Positions 17,063 through 26,079 of a stretch of DNA of 64,000 nucleotides are shown here, one piece after another (the stretch's first letter is position 1; each line of letters begins with the position of its first letter). The stretch is from contig CAYGOF010000002.1 of NCBI GenBank assembly GCA_964351395.1, forward strand, positions 372,001 through 436,000. Reading direction: 5' to 3'. Made by a program: the position numbers and the translations under genes. This DNA comes from Imperialibacter sp964351395. GTDB lineage: Bacteria; Bacteroidota; Bacteroidia; Cytophagales; Cyclobacteriaceae. The notes below the pieces were generated by a model, which worked only from the letters and a program-made list of their open reading frames with translations, was not told the DNA's origin and ran no database searches.

Positions 17063-17376
17063 TTTGAAAAAAGGACCCTTTTACTGACTTGTGAAATCAC
17101 TAGTTGCATAAGCAAAATAACGGAAAGCAAAACACTGGTCCGATAACTCAAGCACAAAACGATCCCGAGTGCTATCAAGCCGGTTAGTCCATCTCCTAAA
17201 TAAGTGAAATGTTTAAAAAAGAGATCACCTGAAGCGGAATGCTTGCTATCCAACCAGAGAACCATATCTCCTTTTGAAAAAACCATAAGTAGCATTGCTC
17301 CAGCGATAGCAAACAAAGTGATCAACAACCAAAAGATTCGAGCTCCTGCACGATTATAAAGATTGCTAAGGTACAT
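17059..17376 (-). pseudogene. PAP2-family phosphatase, N-terminal part before a frameshift
   Basis: 105 codons with three hydrophobic helices (about 13-32, 58-76, 80-98), ending SQVSKRVLFSK then TGA. The final segment is the first half of the PAP2 motif, so the frame stops inside the active site. PAP2 enzymes dephosphorylate undecaprenyl or phosphatidyl phosphates at the membrane. The break coincides with a run of six T, a common place for a one-base deletion or a sequencing error. The frame needed to continue is -1 relative to this one. Confidence 0.8.
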
Positions 17377-17485
17377 ATGTGTTCTCCTACACGAAAAAGA
17401 TGGCCTTTAAAACAAATCAATATAAAAAAGTAATCCCGCTTAGAGATGAATTCTTTTACTTTGGAGGCTCAATACATTTCCTGGA

Positions 17486-18112
17486 ATGAAAAATTCTCTT
17501 CGTTGTTTATTTCTCCTTCTGCTCTCCGGGCAAATAGCATTAGGCCAAGCCAACAAAACACTCAATGAAAAGCTTCAGGACTGGTATTTTGGCACCATTG
17601 TAATGAAGTCGGGTGATGTGATTGAATGTGACTTTGCCTATAGCCCCATTGTTGCTGAAGGGTTGCTCCAGTTTAACTACGAAGGTATCAACTACACTGC
17701 GGGGCCAAGCAAGGTTTCATCTTTCAATTTTTATGACGAAACCACAGAAAACGTTCGTAAATTTCAGTCCTTCCCATTGTACAGCGAATTGACCCAGGCA
17801 ACTGTTGAGGTGTTTTTCGAAATCCTGCATGAATCTGCCTATATCTCACTTGTTGGCCGGAAAACCACAGATCTTAAGCCTGGCCACTTTAACCCTTCTC
17901 GAATGTCGACAGCGAAAGTTATGAAGGGCTATGAAAGGTATATGATCGATATGGGCTCCAATAATCTGCACGAAATGACAAAAAAAGAACTTTTAAAAAT
18001 AACTAAAGATGAAAAAGCAGAAGTCAAAAGCTATATCAAGCAGGAGCACCTCAAGTTGATTCGTTCCGATGACTTTATCAGTGTCATCGATTTCTACGCC
18101 TCACTAAAATAA
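17486..18112 (+). CDS. Secreted protein of unknown function
   Basis: 208 residues with a signal peptide (MKNSLRCLFLLLLSGQIALG, cleavage before QANK). The mature protein begins with DWYFGTIVMKSGDVIECDF, a pattern often seen in Bacteroidota exported proteins where a strand (gtivlksGdvi.G.i.y) starts a small beta-rich domain. The C-terminal 60 residues are charged and probably helical. No enzyme motif is visible. It is followed 32 bases later by the decarboxylase gene on the same strand. Confidence 0.75.
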   Translation: MKNSLRCLFLLLLSGQIALGQANKTLNEKLQDWYFGTIVMKSGDVIECDFAYSPIVAEGLLQFNYEGINYTAGPSKVSSFNFYDETTENVRKFQSFPLYSELTQATVEVFFEILHESAYISLVGRKTTDLKPGHFNPSRMSTAKVMKGYERYMIDMGSNNLHEMTKKELLKITKDEKAEVKSYIKQEHLKLIRSDDFISVIDFYASLK

Positions 18113-18144
18113 ATTCAAAATCATATTCTATTACTGGTCGCCTT

Positions 18145-19563
18145 ATGATCACTCCAGAAACCTTTAGACAAGAAGCCCATCGCCTGGTAGATTGGATGGC
18201 CGACTTCCTTGAAAACATCGAAGACTATCCAGTAAAGTCTACTGCGAAGCCAGGCGATATACTACGTCAGTTACCGGCCTCCCCTCCTGTGAAAAGTGAG
18301 CCTTTCGATCAGCTTTTCACCGACTTTCGAGACATCATCATGCCAGGCATGACCCACTGGCAGCACCCACATTTTCACGCCTACTTTCCCGCCAATGGCA
18401 GCTATCCTTCTTTGTTGGCAGAAATGCTAACTGCTACATTAGGAGCGCAGTGCATGATTTGGGAGACCTCCCCATCGGCGGCCGAGCTCGAGGAACTGGT
18501 GATGAACTGGTTAAAACAAATGATGGGGCTTCCTGGCTACTGGCATGGCGTTATTCAGGATACTGCCTCTACCGCCACGCTTGTTGCTTTGCTTACCGCT
18601 CGTGAAAAGCAAAGTGGATTTAAAGTAAATGAAAGTGGTTTCGACGGCTCCGAAAAATTCAGGATCTATTGTTCAAGCGAAACACACTCGTCCATTGAGA
18701 AAGGGGCAAAAGTAGCTGGAATTGGCAAAGAAAATGTGGTGAAAGTGGCTGTAGATGAGCTGCTGGCCATGCAAGCCGATAAATTGGAAGAGGCTATTAA
18801 AAAAGATATACAATCCGGTTATACACCCCTTGCGGTGGTGGCGGCCATTGGCACCACTGGTACCGTAGCTGTCGATCCGCTGAGCGCCATTGCTAAGGTA
18901 TGTCAGAAATACAATGTTTGGCTGCATGTTGATGCGGCTTATGCAGGAACGGCACTATTACTACCCGAATGCCGCTGGATGATGGAAGGACAAGAATTGG
19001 CTGATAGTTTTGTTTTTAATCCTCACAAATGGATGTTTACACATTTCGACTGTACGGCTTATTTCGTGAAGGACAAGGAAGCTCTTCTTCGCACCTTTGA
19101 AATCTTGCCTGAATACCTAAAAACAGCCACCAGAGGCCAGGTAAACGATTACCGGGATTGGGGCGTTCAGTTAGGTCGACGCTTTAGGGCACTCAAGCTT
19201 TGGTTCGTCATTCGTTCTTTTGGCATTGAAGGATTGCAACAAACATTGAGGCTGCATATGGCCTGCGCTGCTGACTTTGAAGCGAAAGTAAATGCCCACC
19301 CCAATTTTGAGCTGGTGCTTCCCAGATCGCTAAATGTGGTTGTGTTTCGGTTCAAGCCTTCCCATGAAGAAACACTTGAAAAAATTAACGACCAAAACGA
19401 GGAGTTGATCAAGGCATTAAACAGCTCTGGCAAAGTATTTATCTCACATACTAAGGTCAAAGGGGTGTATTGCATAAGAATGGTACTAGGAAATACACAA
19501 CTTGAGCAAAGACATGTTGATGAAGTATGGGCATGGATAATGGAAGCTTCAAAGACACTTTGA
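18145..19563 (+). CDS. Aromatic-L-amino-acid decarboxylase-like PLP enzyme
   Basis: 472 residues, the length of animal and plant aromatic amino acid decarboxylases (group II PLP decarboxylases). The N terminus has the family's MVD-like helix (HRLVDWMADFLENIEDYPV) and MPGMTHWQHPHFHAYFP. PLP-binding residues: H181 (ring stacking, SETHSS), D263 in HVDAAYAG and the Schiff-base lysine K295 in FNPHKWMF. Expected reaction: decarboxylation of Trp, Tyr, Phe or DOPA to the amine; the substrate cannot be fixed from sequence. The flanking genes on the same strand encode exported proteins, so operon partners give no pathway clue. Confidence 0.9.
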   Translation: MITPETFRQEAHRLVDWMADFLENIEDYPVKSTAKPGDILRQLPASPPVKSEPFDQLFTDFRDIIMPGMTHWQHPHFHAYFPANGSYPSLLAEMLTATLGAQCMIWETSPSAAELEELVMNWLKQMMGLPGYWHGVIQDTASTATLVALLTAREKQSGFKVNESGFDGSEKFRIYCSSETHSSIEKGAKVAGIGKENVVKVAVDELLAMQADKLEEAIKKDIQSGYTPLAVVAAIGTTGTVAVDPLSAIAKVCQKYNVWLHVDAAYAGTALLLPECRWMMEGQELADSFVFNPHKWMFTHFDCTAYFVKDKEALLRTFEILPEYLKTATRGQVNDYRDWGVQLGRRFRALKLWFVIRSFGIEGLQQTLRLHMACAADFEAKVNAHPNFELVLPRSLNVVVFRFKPSHEETLEKINDQNEELIKALNSSGKVFISHTKVKGVYCIRMVLGNTQLEQRHVDEVWAWIMEASKTL

Positions 19564-19586
19564 GATCATTTCTCTATCTTCGTTGT

Positions 19587-20240
19587 ATGCGTATTCTACT
19601 GTTTTGTCTGCTGCTCACAACGGTGCATGTAGGTCATGCCCAGGATTCCCTTAAATGGATATCCCTCGGCTTTAATGCCCAGGCCTACAAGGGTGATTTA
19701 GGCAACAACTATAGTAAATGGTCAGGAGCAGCTTATGCAAGCCTGCAATTCAAAATTGACAAAAAATGGAATGGCACTGTCAACCTGGTAGTTGGTGAGG
19801 TTGCGGGACAAGATCTCCAACCCGAGTTCAATGTGCCGCCCGAAAGCGGCAGGCAGCCGAACACTTATTTCAGGACCTCCCTGGTTGCTGCCTACTATCA
19901 GGTTCAGTGGAATTTTCTATTAAAAGAGCGGTTCCGGGTATTTGTTGGACAGGGAATCGGGTTACTCAGATATAACACAAAAGACAGCGAGGGGATGGCA
20001 CTTTCGAGTCAGGCTAACACCAGGGCAGCCAACGAATCGGCAGGAAATATTGCACTTATGCTTCCTTCCAGCATAGGATCTGTTTATAAGTTTCGTAATA
20101 ATTTTGGCGTAGGTTATAAGATAAGCCTGCTAAACACAGCAACAGATTATATGGACAATATTTCTCAACTAGCCAGGTCAACTGGCGGAGATAATATATT
20201 GGCCCATCAGGTGTCATTTATGATCCCTGTCCATTTTTAA
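19587..20240 (+). CDS. Secreted outer-membrane beta-barrel-like protein
   Basis: 217 residues from the ATG at 19587, chosen because it starts a signal peptide (MRILLFCLLLTTVHVGHAQ); a start 20 codons upstream would overlap the decarboxylase gene. The mature protein has alternating strands with aromatic ends (YASLQFKIDKKWNGTVNLVVG, FRVFVGQGIGLLRYN, NFGVGYKISLLNTATDYMDN) and ends in a strand with C-terminal Phe (SFMIPVHF), as in outer-membrane barrels. Probably an 8-10-strand barrel; function unknown. Confidence 0.75.
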   Translation: MRILLFCLLLTTVHVGHAQDSLKWISLGFNAQAYKGDLGNNYSKWSGAAYASLQFKIDKKWNGTVNLVVGEVAGQDLQPEFNVPPESGRQPNTYFRTSLVAAYYQVQWNFLLKERFRVFVGQGIGLLRYNTKDSEGMALSSQANTRAANESAGNIALMLPSSIGSVYKFRNNFGVGYKISLLNTATDYMDNISQLARSTGGDNILAHQVSFMIPVHF

Positions 20241-20244
20241 CTTA

Positions 20245-20805
20245 TCACCCTTCGATCTCTTCTAACAGCTGCTGGTACCAGGCTTCTCCGTATTTTCTGA
20301 TCAACGCCTCTTTTAAAAACTTATACACGGGTACACCCAACGATTTCCCATGGTCACATGCCGGGGCACATATCTGCCACCGATGATAATTCAGCGCATC
20401 GTAGTTATCGTATTTTGAAACTCTAATTGGGTACAGGTGACATGAAATGGGCTTTCTCCACTTGGTTTTGCCAGCGAGCCATGCTTGCTCGATAGCACAC
20501 TTAAGGATACCCTGTTGGTCATAAATAGCAAAAGCACATTCTTTGCCTTTAATCGTAGTGGTAGAGAAATCACCTTCTTCATCCAGCAAATAGGCTCCTT
20601 CTTTCTCAACGGCTTCAATTCCTGCATCTGACATGAAAGGCTTCACGTCTTCGAGAATATTGTCGATTTCTTTTAGCTCTTCTTCCTCCAAAGGTGCTCC
20701 AAGGTCTCCCTCTACGCAGCAAGCGCCCTTGCATTTGGTGATGTCACATACAAAAAGCTGCTCTTTTATATCGTCTGAGATGACGGCGTTTTCTACCAGA
20801 ATCAT
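20245..20805 (-). CDS. DUF3109-family cysteine-rich protein
   Basis: 186-residue soluble protein with a cysteine cluster typical of the family: CDITKCKGACC near the N terminus, then GKECAFA, LKCAIE, SCHLYPIR and CAPACDHG. The eight or more conserved cysteines suggest a metal or Fe-S site, as in zinc/iron-chelating CxxC proteins. The family is widespread in Bacteroidota with no proven function. It converges on the beta-barrel gene with only 4 bases between the stops. Confidence 0.85.
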   Translation of the reverse strand: MILVENAVISDDIKEQLFVCDITKCKGACCVEGDLGAPLEEEELKEIDNILEDVKPFMSDAGIEAVEKEGAYLLDEEGDFSTTTIKGKECAFAIYDQQGILKCAIEQAWLAGKTKWRKPISCHLYPIRVSKYDNYDALNYHRWQICAPACDHGKSLGVPVYKFLKEALIRKYGEAWYQQLLEEIEG

Positions 20806-20844
20806 GACACAAAGTTGGGGGTATTTTACAACAAAGTAAAGTGC

Positions 20845-22224
20845 TTAGTCCTTGTACATCGCAGCAATTTTTGCCAACTCTCCATCGATAAACTGCCTAT
20901 CTAGTAATTTGCCCCTCACCATTACCCACTCAATACCTCCCACATTTTCAATATTCTCTAAGGGATTATCCCTCAATAAGATCAAATCTGCAGCTGCGCC
21001 TTCGCTTAGCTCGCCGAACTTACCCTGTTGCCCAAAAAATGCGGCACTATTAACGGTACCAGTCCTAAGGGCCTCGTAAGGTGTTAAGCCACTGTTGACC
21101 ATCGAAACTAACTCGTGATGGGCCGAGAAACCCGGCACATTGAATACCTGGGGTGCGTCTGACCCAAGAATAATAGGAACTCCCGCTTCATGCATTTTTT
21201 TGATCAGCACCTTCCGTATTTCATTCAGCTTATCTGCATTGGCTGCACTAAATGTGGGGCCATTCAGAAAGCTTTCTTTCGACCGCTTCCATTGCTGTCG
21301 TGTTTGAGGAGACATATAAATCATTTCCGGGTCTTGCAAAAGTTCATCTGCCGATTTGGTAGAAATCCATCGATCAAATAATGACTGAGTAGGTACAATC
21401 GCCACCTGATGGTCAAGTGTCTTTTGAACCAGTTCGTCCATCCGTCCCATGTCTACATAAGGCACCCAGTCAACACCAAAAAAACCGTTGCTTTCCGGGT
21501 CAAGCCCAAGTGTGTCGGGCACAAGGCCCTCCACATAACCATCCACATGATCCACTGTACCATAACCAGATTCCAATGCATGGCGGATGCCTACAAACAC
21601 AGAAACATGCCCGCTGTATGTCATGCCAGCCCTTTTGGCTGCCATCACCATTGAGTCAAAAACGTGCATCTTAATGCCTGGGTGTAGTTTCATGAAGTCA
21701 TATCCCAGATTTTTCTGTTTATTCACCAATGCCACCGCCGACTCACCGGTTGGCACACTGTTACCATTGAAGGATGGCCCTGACGTGAAAATTCTCGGCC
21801 CAAGTATATCGCCCTTCATCACCTGTTGTTTAAGCTTCAAGTGTTCAGGGTGCCCAAGCATTCCCCGAATGGTTGTCACTCCCTGTGAAAGATAAAGGAA
21901 AAGCGTCTCCAGGGTCTTGTCCGGCCCAGGGCCTGGCTGCGGTATATGAGCGTGCATTTCAGTGAGGCCGGGAAGCAGGAAAGCGTTCTTCCCATCAATA
22001 ATAGAAGCGGCCTGGCTTGGAATAAAGTATTTTTCATTGGCGATCTTCTGAATCACTCCATCCTTTATATAGACCACCTCATTCGTCCTAACTTCATCGG
22101 ACGTCATCGAGATCAGCTGCACATTCGTAATGGCATAATCGTAGCCATTGCCAATCTCCGGCGCTCCACAGCTAGCGAGGAAAAGCAGCAAAGAAATGGA
22201 TAGGAGTCGTATACACTGTTTCAT
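20845..22224 (-). CDS. Lipoprotein amidohydrolase (metal-dependent hydrolase superfamily)
   Basis: 459 residues from the ATG at 22224; this start gives a lipoprotein signal with lipobox LASC, so the enzyme is probably lipid-anchored. Amidohydrolase features: HAHIPQ (first metal-binding His pair), FMKLH (the position of the bridging Lys), GHVS and VDHVDG (later histidines) and LGSDAPQ (catalytic Asp), then the HELVSMVNSGLTPYEALR segment and the small beta domain rebuilt by AADLILLRDNPLENI. Closest functional types are imidazolonepropionase-like or prolidase-like enzymes; substrate unknown. The downstream neighbour faces the same way but has no tight link. Confidence 0.85.
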   Translation of the reverse strand: MKQCIRLLSISLLLFLASCGAPEIGNGYDYAITNVQLISMTSDEVRTNEVVYIKDGVIQKIANEKYFIPSQAASIIDGKNAFLLPGLTEMHAHIPQPGPGPDKTLETLFLYLSQGVTTIRGMLGHPEHLKLKQQVMKGDILGPRIFTSGPSFNGNSVPTGESAVALVNKQKNLGYDFMKLHPGIKMHVFDSMVMAAKRAGMTYSGHVSVFVGIRHALESGYGTVDHVDGYVEGLVPDTLGLDPESNGFFGVDWVPYVDMGRMDELVQKTLDHQVAIVPTQSLFDRWISTKSADELLQDPEMIYMSPQTRQQWKRSKESFLNGPTFSAANADKLNEIRKVLIKKMHEAGVPIILGSDAPQVFNVPGFSAHHELVSMVNSGLTPYEALRTGTVNSAAFFGQQGKFGELSEGAAADLILLRDNPLENIENVGGIEWVMVRGKLLDRQFIDGELAKIAAMYKD

Positions 22225-22303
22225 ATTGAAGCTGGTTCGAATGTGAGAATATTCACACAATTTAATGAAACAAATGAATGAAAACACCTGCGATGATTTT
22301 AAC

Positions 22304-22332
22304 AAAGAAAAGCCCTGACCAGTGGTCAGGGC
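22304..22332 (-). terminator. Intrinsic terminator of the second permease gene
   Basis: GCCCTGACC (22312-22320), loop AGT, GGTCAGGGC (22324-22332): a 9-bp perfect stem. On the minus strand it is followed by TTTTCTTT. It lies 24 bases past the permease stop. Confidence 0.9.
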
Positions 22333-22355
22333 CTTACCGCTATACTTAAGAATAT

Positions 22356-24773
22356 CTATTCGTTTCTCAGCGCATCAATCGGATTCGCTGTAGCTGCCTT
22401 AACCACCTGGGAGCTGATGGTTAAAATACCCAGGAAGCCAACAATGAGTAACGCCAGCGCAACAATCCCAACACCTACTGAAACCCTTGTTGCCATCATA
22501 TTCAACCACAACTGGCTCACAAATACACTTACAGGCACAAAGACAACTACTGCAATGATAATCACCATGGAAAATTGTCGGGTTAGCGTTAGCACCAGGT
22601 ATTGAGTAGAAGCGCCCAGCACTTTCCTGATCCCTATTTCCTTTTCTTTTGTCTGAAGTTGAAAGCTCACCATACCCAGTAAACCAAGGCACGAGATAAA
22701 GATGGCAAAAAGCGACACTGCAGTAACAATAGCAGTTACATCGTCGAGGAAAAAATAGGTATGGTCTAACTCCTCATCAAGAAAACTATACTTCAACTCT
22801 CGCTTGCCGTCAATTGTGGCCCAAGTCTCTTGAAATTCAGCTACCAGTGCAGATATATTTGAAGAGGCTATTTTTAAGTACAAATTCTCATAATTATCCG
22901 GCCTAAAGCGCAGAGCCATTGGCTCAATGCCCGACATCAATGGTTCAAAATGATAGTCCCGCACGACACCAATTATTTGCACCCGGTTCTCCTTGTTTAG
23001 AATTATCTCCTGGCCAATAGCTTCATGAGGAGTCTCAAAACCTGCTTTCTTGACTGCGGTTTCATTGAGAATAATAAACTTCTCGGCACCTCCTCCATCG
23101 GCTGCTTCAAAATCTCTACCGGCGATCAGTGTAATGCCGAAGGTTGACACATAGTTTTCGTCGACAGAAAAATGAGACAGGCCGAAGCGCTCGCTGTTTT
23201 CATCTCGCTGGCAATCCGCACCATGAGTCTTACCTACCGCAGGATTATGAGAGGCGAAGGTGTAAGATTTGACAGCGGGGTTTTTACTAAATTCAGCAGC
23301 AACAATTTCCGGCTTACTTTCTTGCAACTCAATTACCATCAGATTGTCCTCGTCAAAACCATAATCGGCGCTGACCATCAGGTTGGTTTGCTCTCTCATC
23401 ACCAGAATAGAAATGATCATAAAGATGGACAAGCCAAACTGAATCATCATCAGTATTTTCTTCATGGAAAAATTGGACACAAATCCCCTTTTGTTGTTGG
23501 GACTCGTAAGGCCATGATAGCCCTTTAGCGCTTGCACAGGGCTAAATTTTGAGAGGAAAAGAGCTGGAAAAATTCCGGCCATAAGACCGACGAATACACT
23601 GAAGCAAATGAAATAAGGAAAGGAGTTGTATGAAAAGTCTATCTTCAACTCAGCCAGGGTGAAAATTTCGAGACCATTAAACGCAGGAATCATCAAACGT
23701 AAAATTAGCACTGAAAGCAGGAGTGATATAATAGCCGTCACTACCGACTCGACAATAAACTGATTGACTACCTGTCTGCGAGTGGCACCAACTACTTTTC
23801 TAACACCAATCTCCCTTGCTCTGGTCAATGATTTAGCCAACGACAGGTTGGTATAGTTGAAAAGCGCTGTAACCATCACAATCAGTGCCAGAAACCCAAA
23901 GAAAAACAAAACAATACTGGGGATATAAAAACCCAGTTCATTGCCAGCCATATTGCCCAAGGCAATTTTTCTGACTGGATTGATACCAAACGAATAAGGG
24001 ACTCTGTCTTCAGGCCATTCGATGTTTTCTTCTGCCAATTCTTCTATTGTGGCCGCCACTTGTTCAGCCTCCACACCTGCCTTTAGTTTAAAATAATTAT
24101 ACCCTACCCATACGTTCGACCAATTATCATTCTTACTATCAGAAAACCCTTCCTTGACAGCACCAAGTGTGCTCATGGAGCCTAGTGCGTCAAATTTCAT
24201 ATGACTACTCACACTTTCGACATCGATCACTCCTGTGATCTTAAAGGGACCAACATCGGTAAAGTCAAGCACTAACCCGAGGTAAGAGTCTTTGCTTCCG
24301 AAAAACTTTTCAGCCGTTTCTTTGGTGACTACTACCGAAAAAGGTTCAGTAAGAGCAGTCTTTCGATTGCCTTCTACGAGCGGAAAGGAGAAAACTTGCA
24401 AGAAGCTATCATCTGCCAGTAGGCCGCGAACAAAAAGTACCTTATCGTCGGTCTGGGCTTCCCTTCTAAAATCAGATCTCATCGTTGTATAGGCTTCGAA
24501 ATAAGCATACTGATCTTCTAACGCCTTTTTAAACGGCAAAGGGCTACTTGCTCGTTTACTAAAAAGACCAGGACCCTTAGGGTCATAACTTTCGATCCTG
24601 TAGATACGATCAGCTCCTTCATGAAATTCATCATAGTTATACTGATTGTGAACGATCGTGATCAGCATCAATGAAACAGACATGGCCAATGATAGGCCAA
24701 CAATATTAACGAAGCTAAATAGCCTTTGGCGAGCCATGCTTCTCAGCGCAATTTTGAGATAATTCTTAAGCAT
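22356..24773 (-). CDS. FtsX/MacB-type ABC transporter permease
   Basis: 805 residues with the layout of Bacteroidota MacB-like permeases: MLKNYLKIALRSMARQR leading into the first helix, a periplasmic MacB domain (about 50-280), three helices with REIGVRKVVGATRRQ, then a second periplasmic domain and the repeat KEIGIRKVLGA, ending ATANPIDALRNE. It lacks the PadR-type prefix domain of the 5714 permease. No ATPase lies nearby, so the MacB-like ATPase must be elsewhere. Relatives export lipids, peptides or antimicrobials, or transmit envelope signals. Own terminator at 22304. Confidence 0.85.
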   Translation of the reverse strand: MLKNYLKIALRSMARQRLFSFVNIVGLSLAMSVSLMLITIVHNQYNYDEFHEGADRIYRIESYDPKGPGLFSKRASSPLPFKKALEDQYAYFEAYTTMRSDFRREAQTDDKVLFVRGLLADDSFLQVFSFPLVEGNRKTALTEPFSVVVTKETAEKFFGSKDSYLGLVLDFTDVGPFKITGVIDVESVSSHMKFDALGSMSTLGAVKEGFSDSKNDNWSNVWVGYNYFKLKAGVEAEQVAATIEELAEENIEWPEDRVPYSFGINPVRKIALGNMAGNELGFYIPSIVLFFFGFLALIVMVTALFNYTNLSLAKSLTRAREIGVRKVVGATRRQVVNQFIVESVVTAIISLLLSVLILRLMIPAFNGLEIFTLAELKIDFSYNSFPYFICFSVFVGLMAGIFPALFLSKFSPVQALKGYHGLTSPNNKRGFVSNFSMKKILMMIQFGLSIFMIISILVMREQTNLMVSADYGFDEDNLMVIELQESKPEIVAAEFSKNPAVKSYTFASHNPAVGKTHGADCQRDENSERFGLSHFSVDENYVSTFGITLIAGRDFEAADGGGAEKFIILNETAVKKAGFETPHEAIGQEIILNKENRVQIIGVVRDYHFEPLMSGIEPMALRFRPDNYENLYLKIASSNISALVAEFQETWATIDGKRELKYSFLDEELDHTYFFLDDVTAIVTAVSLFAIFISCLGLLGMVSFQLQTKEKEIGIRKVLGASTQYLVLTLTRQFSMVIIIAVVVFVPVSVFVSQLWLNMMATRVSVGVGIVALALLIVGFLGILTISSQVVKAATANPIDALRNE

Positions 24774-24909
24774 AATAGTCCATTTAAGTTTTGGGCTTTA
24801 GACTATTTGCGCAAACGCTAAGTTACCAATCAAGACACACTAGTGTATTGAAACGTACATTTCACGAATTGAATGGAGGCGAATTTGAAGTGAACAGGAG
24901 TATTACTTT

Positions 24910-25437
24910 TTACCAGGTGATGGGCACCATGGTTAGCGTTCGGTTCCATCTAAAGGCAAGTTTTGTTCCAGCTGAATCGGGACGAAACTCAATGGTAAAC
25001 TCCTCTACATCGTCTTTGGGGTTGAGGACTGGCACCTCTACTCTTAGCACGTCTAAGTCGTAATTGGGTTCAAACTTACCCCATTGCATCAATTCGCTAT
25101 TCAATACCACTGTCCACCGGGCGGCTTCCGGAATTGTATACAGGCGATACCGTCCTTTTGGAAGGGGTTTATCACCAAAAACAACATCTTTACTGAACTC
25201 GATTTCAGTGGCTTCATTAGCACCAGTCCGCCAATATTGACCGTAGGGTACAAGCCCCCCAAAAACTTTTCTGCCTCTCTTAAAAGGACGCCCGTAATCT
25301 ATGTCAATAGTGATCTCTTCAGTTTGGTAGGTTGCCTGGCCTCTTGGACTCAAGCCCAGTGAGTTGTAAAACTCATAAACGGTATAACCAACATATGCCA
25401 GCACTGCCAATGCAACTGCAAATAAGATCTTCTTCAT
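24910..25437 (-). CDS. DUF2911-family membrane-anchored protein
   Basis: 175 residues. An N-terminal hydrophobic segment (about 2-24) acts as anchor or signal. The DUF2911 core follows: ISPRGQ-like LSPRGQATY, IDYGRPFKRGRKVFGGLVPYG, YWRTGANEATEIEFSKDV and GKYRLYT-like GRYRLYTIP, where the conserved WRTGANEAT is the family hallmark. Function unknown; exported beta-rich domain. It lies 6 bases after the GNAT gene and is probably co-transcribed with it. Confidence 0.85.
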   Translation of the reverse strand: MKKILFAVALAVLAYVGYTVYEFYNSLGLSPRGQATYQTEEITIDIDYGRPFKRGRKVFGGLVPYGQYWRTGANEATEIEFSKDVVFGDKPLPKGRYRLYTIPEAARWTVVLNSELMQWGKFEPNYDLDVLRVEVPVLNPKDDVEEFTIEFRPDSAGTKLAFRWNRTLTMVPITW

Positions 25438-25443
25438 CTTTCA

Positions 25444-25896
25444 CTATTTTAACCATTCATACAAAAGGTAGTGATCACCGTTCATGCCTAATTTGCTGTA
25501 GACTCCCTGGGCCGATGCATTGGTCTTGTCAACATACAATCTCAATCCACCCAAGGAAGGAATCCGCTTTACTTTATCAGAAAGGAATTGATACATCTTC
25601 TTAAAAACTCCTTTGCCCCGATGTTCTTCGAGCACAAACACAGACTGAATCCACCATACAGTTGCATTTCGCCAGTCGGACCATTCGAATGTAATAAGCA
25701 ATGAAGCAATCACTTCACCATCTGCATCTGCAACAAAATACGTGCCCTTATTTGGATCATTGAATACAGAAACGACGCCCTTTTCTACAATGGCTCTATC
25801 GAGATTTAGTTTTTCTGTTTCCCATGCCATTTTAATCTGGAAATCAATAATGATTTTGGCGTCACCAAGAGATGCTTCACGGATAGTAAAATTCAT
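25444..25896 (-). CDS. GNAT-family N-acetyltransferase
   Basis: 150 residues from the ATG at 25896 (MNFTIREASLGDAKIIIDF); the longer reading from 25932 adds residues not seen in the family. The acetyl-CoA pyrophosphate loop is VLEEHRGKGVFKKMYQFL, matching Q/RxxGxG/A, and the fourth conserved strand is GLRLYVDKTNASAQGVYSKLGM. Acceptor unknown. An exact -7 box (25921-25928) lies upstream. Confidence 0.85.
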   Translation of the reverse strand: MNFTIREASLGDAKIIIDFQIKMAWETEKLNLDRAIVEKGVVSVFNDPNKGTYFVADADGEVIASLLITFEWSDWRNATVWWIQSVFVLEEHRGKGVFKKMYQFLSDKVKRIPSLGGLRLYVDKTNASAQGVYSKLGMNGDHYLLYEWLK

Positions 25897-25920
25897 ACAC
25901 AGTTTGTTGATAGCTGTGGC

Positions 25921-25928
25921 CAAAATTA
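25921..25928 (-). promoter_or_regulatory. -7 promoter box for the GNAT/DUF2911 operon
   Basis: CAAAATTA on the plus strand reads TAATTTTG on the coding strand, an exact TAnnTTTG match about 25 bases before the chosen start. Supports the start at 25896 over 25932, which would lie upstream of the box. Confidence 0.35.
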
Positions 25929-26079
25929 ACAATTGGCCTGAATAAACGGCTACACGGCGATACTTTATCCCCTATTTTCCAATATTGGATCAAGAGCGCT
26001 CGAAGTGAATCAAATTTTAATTGAAATAACTGGCCAAGTTTAGTCGCTTGAGAAGCTCCTCATTTGTTAACTTGCGGTC

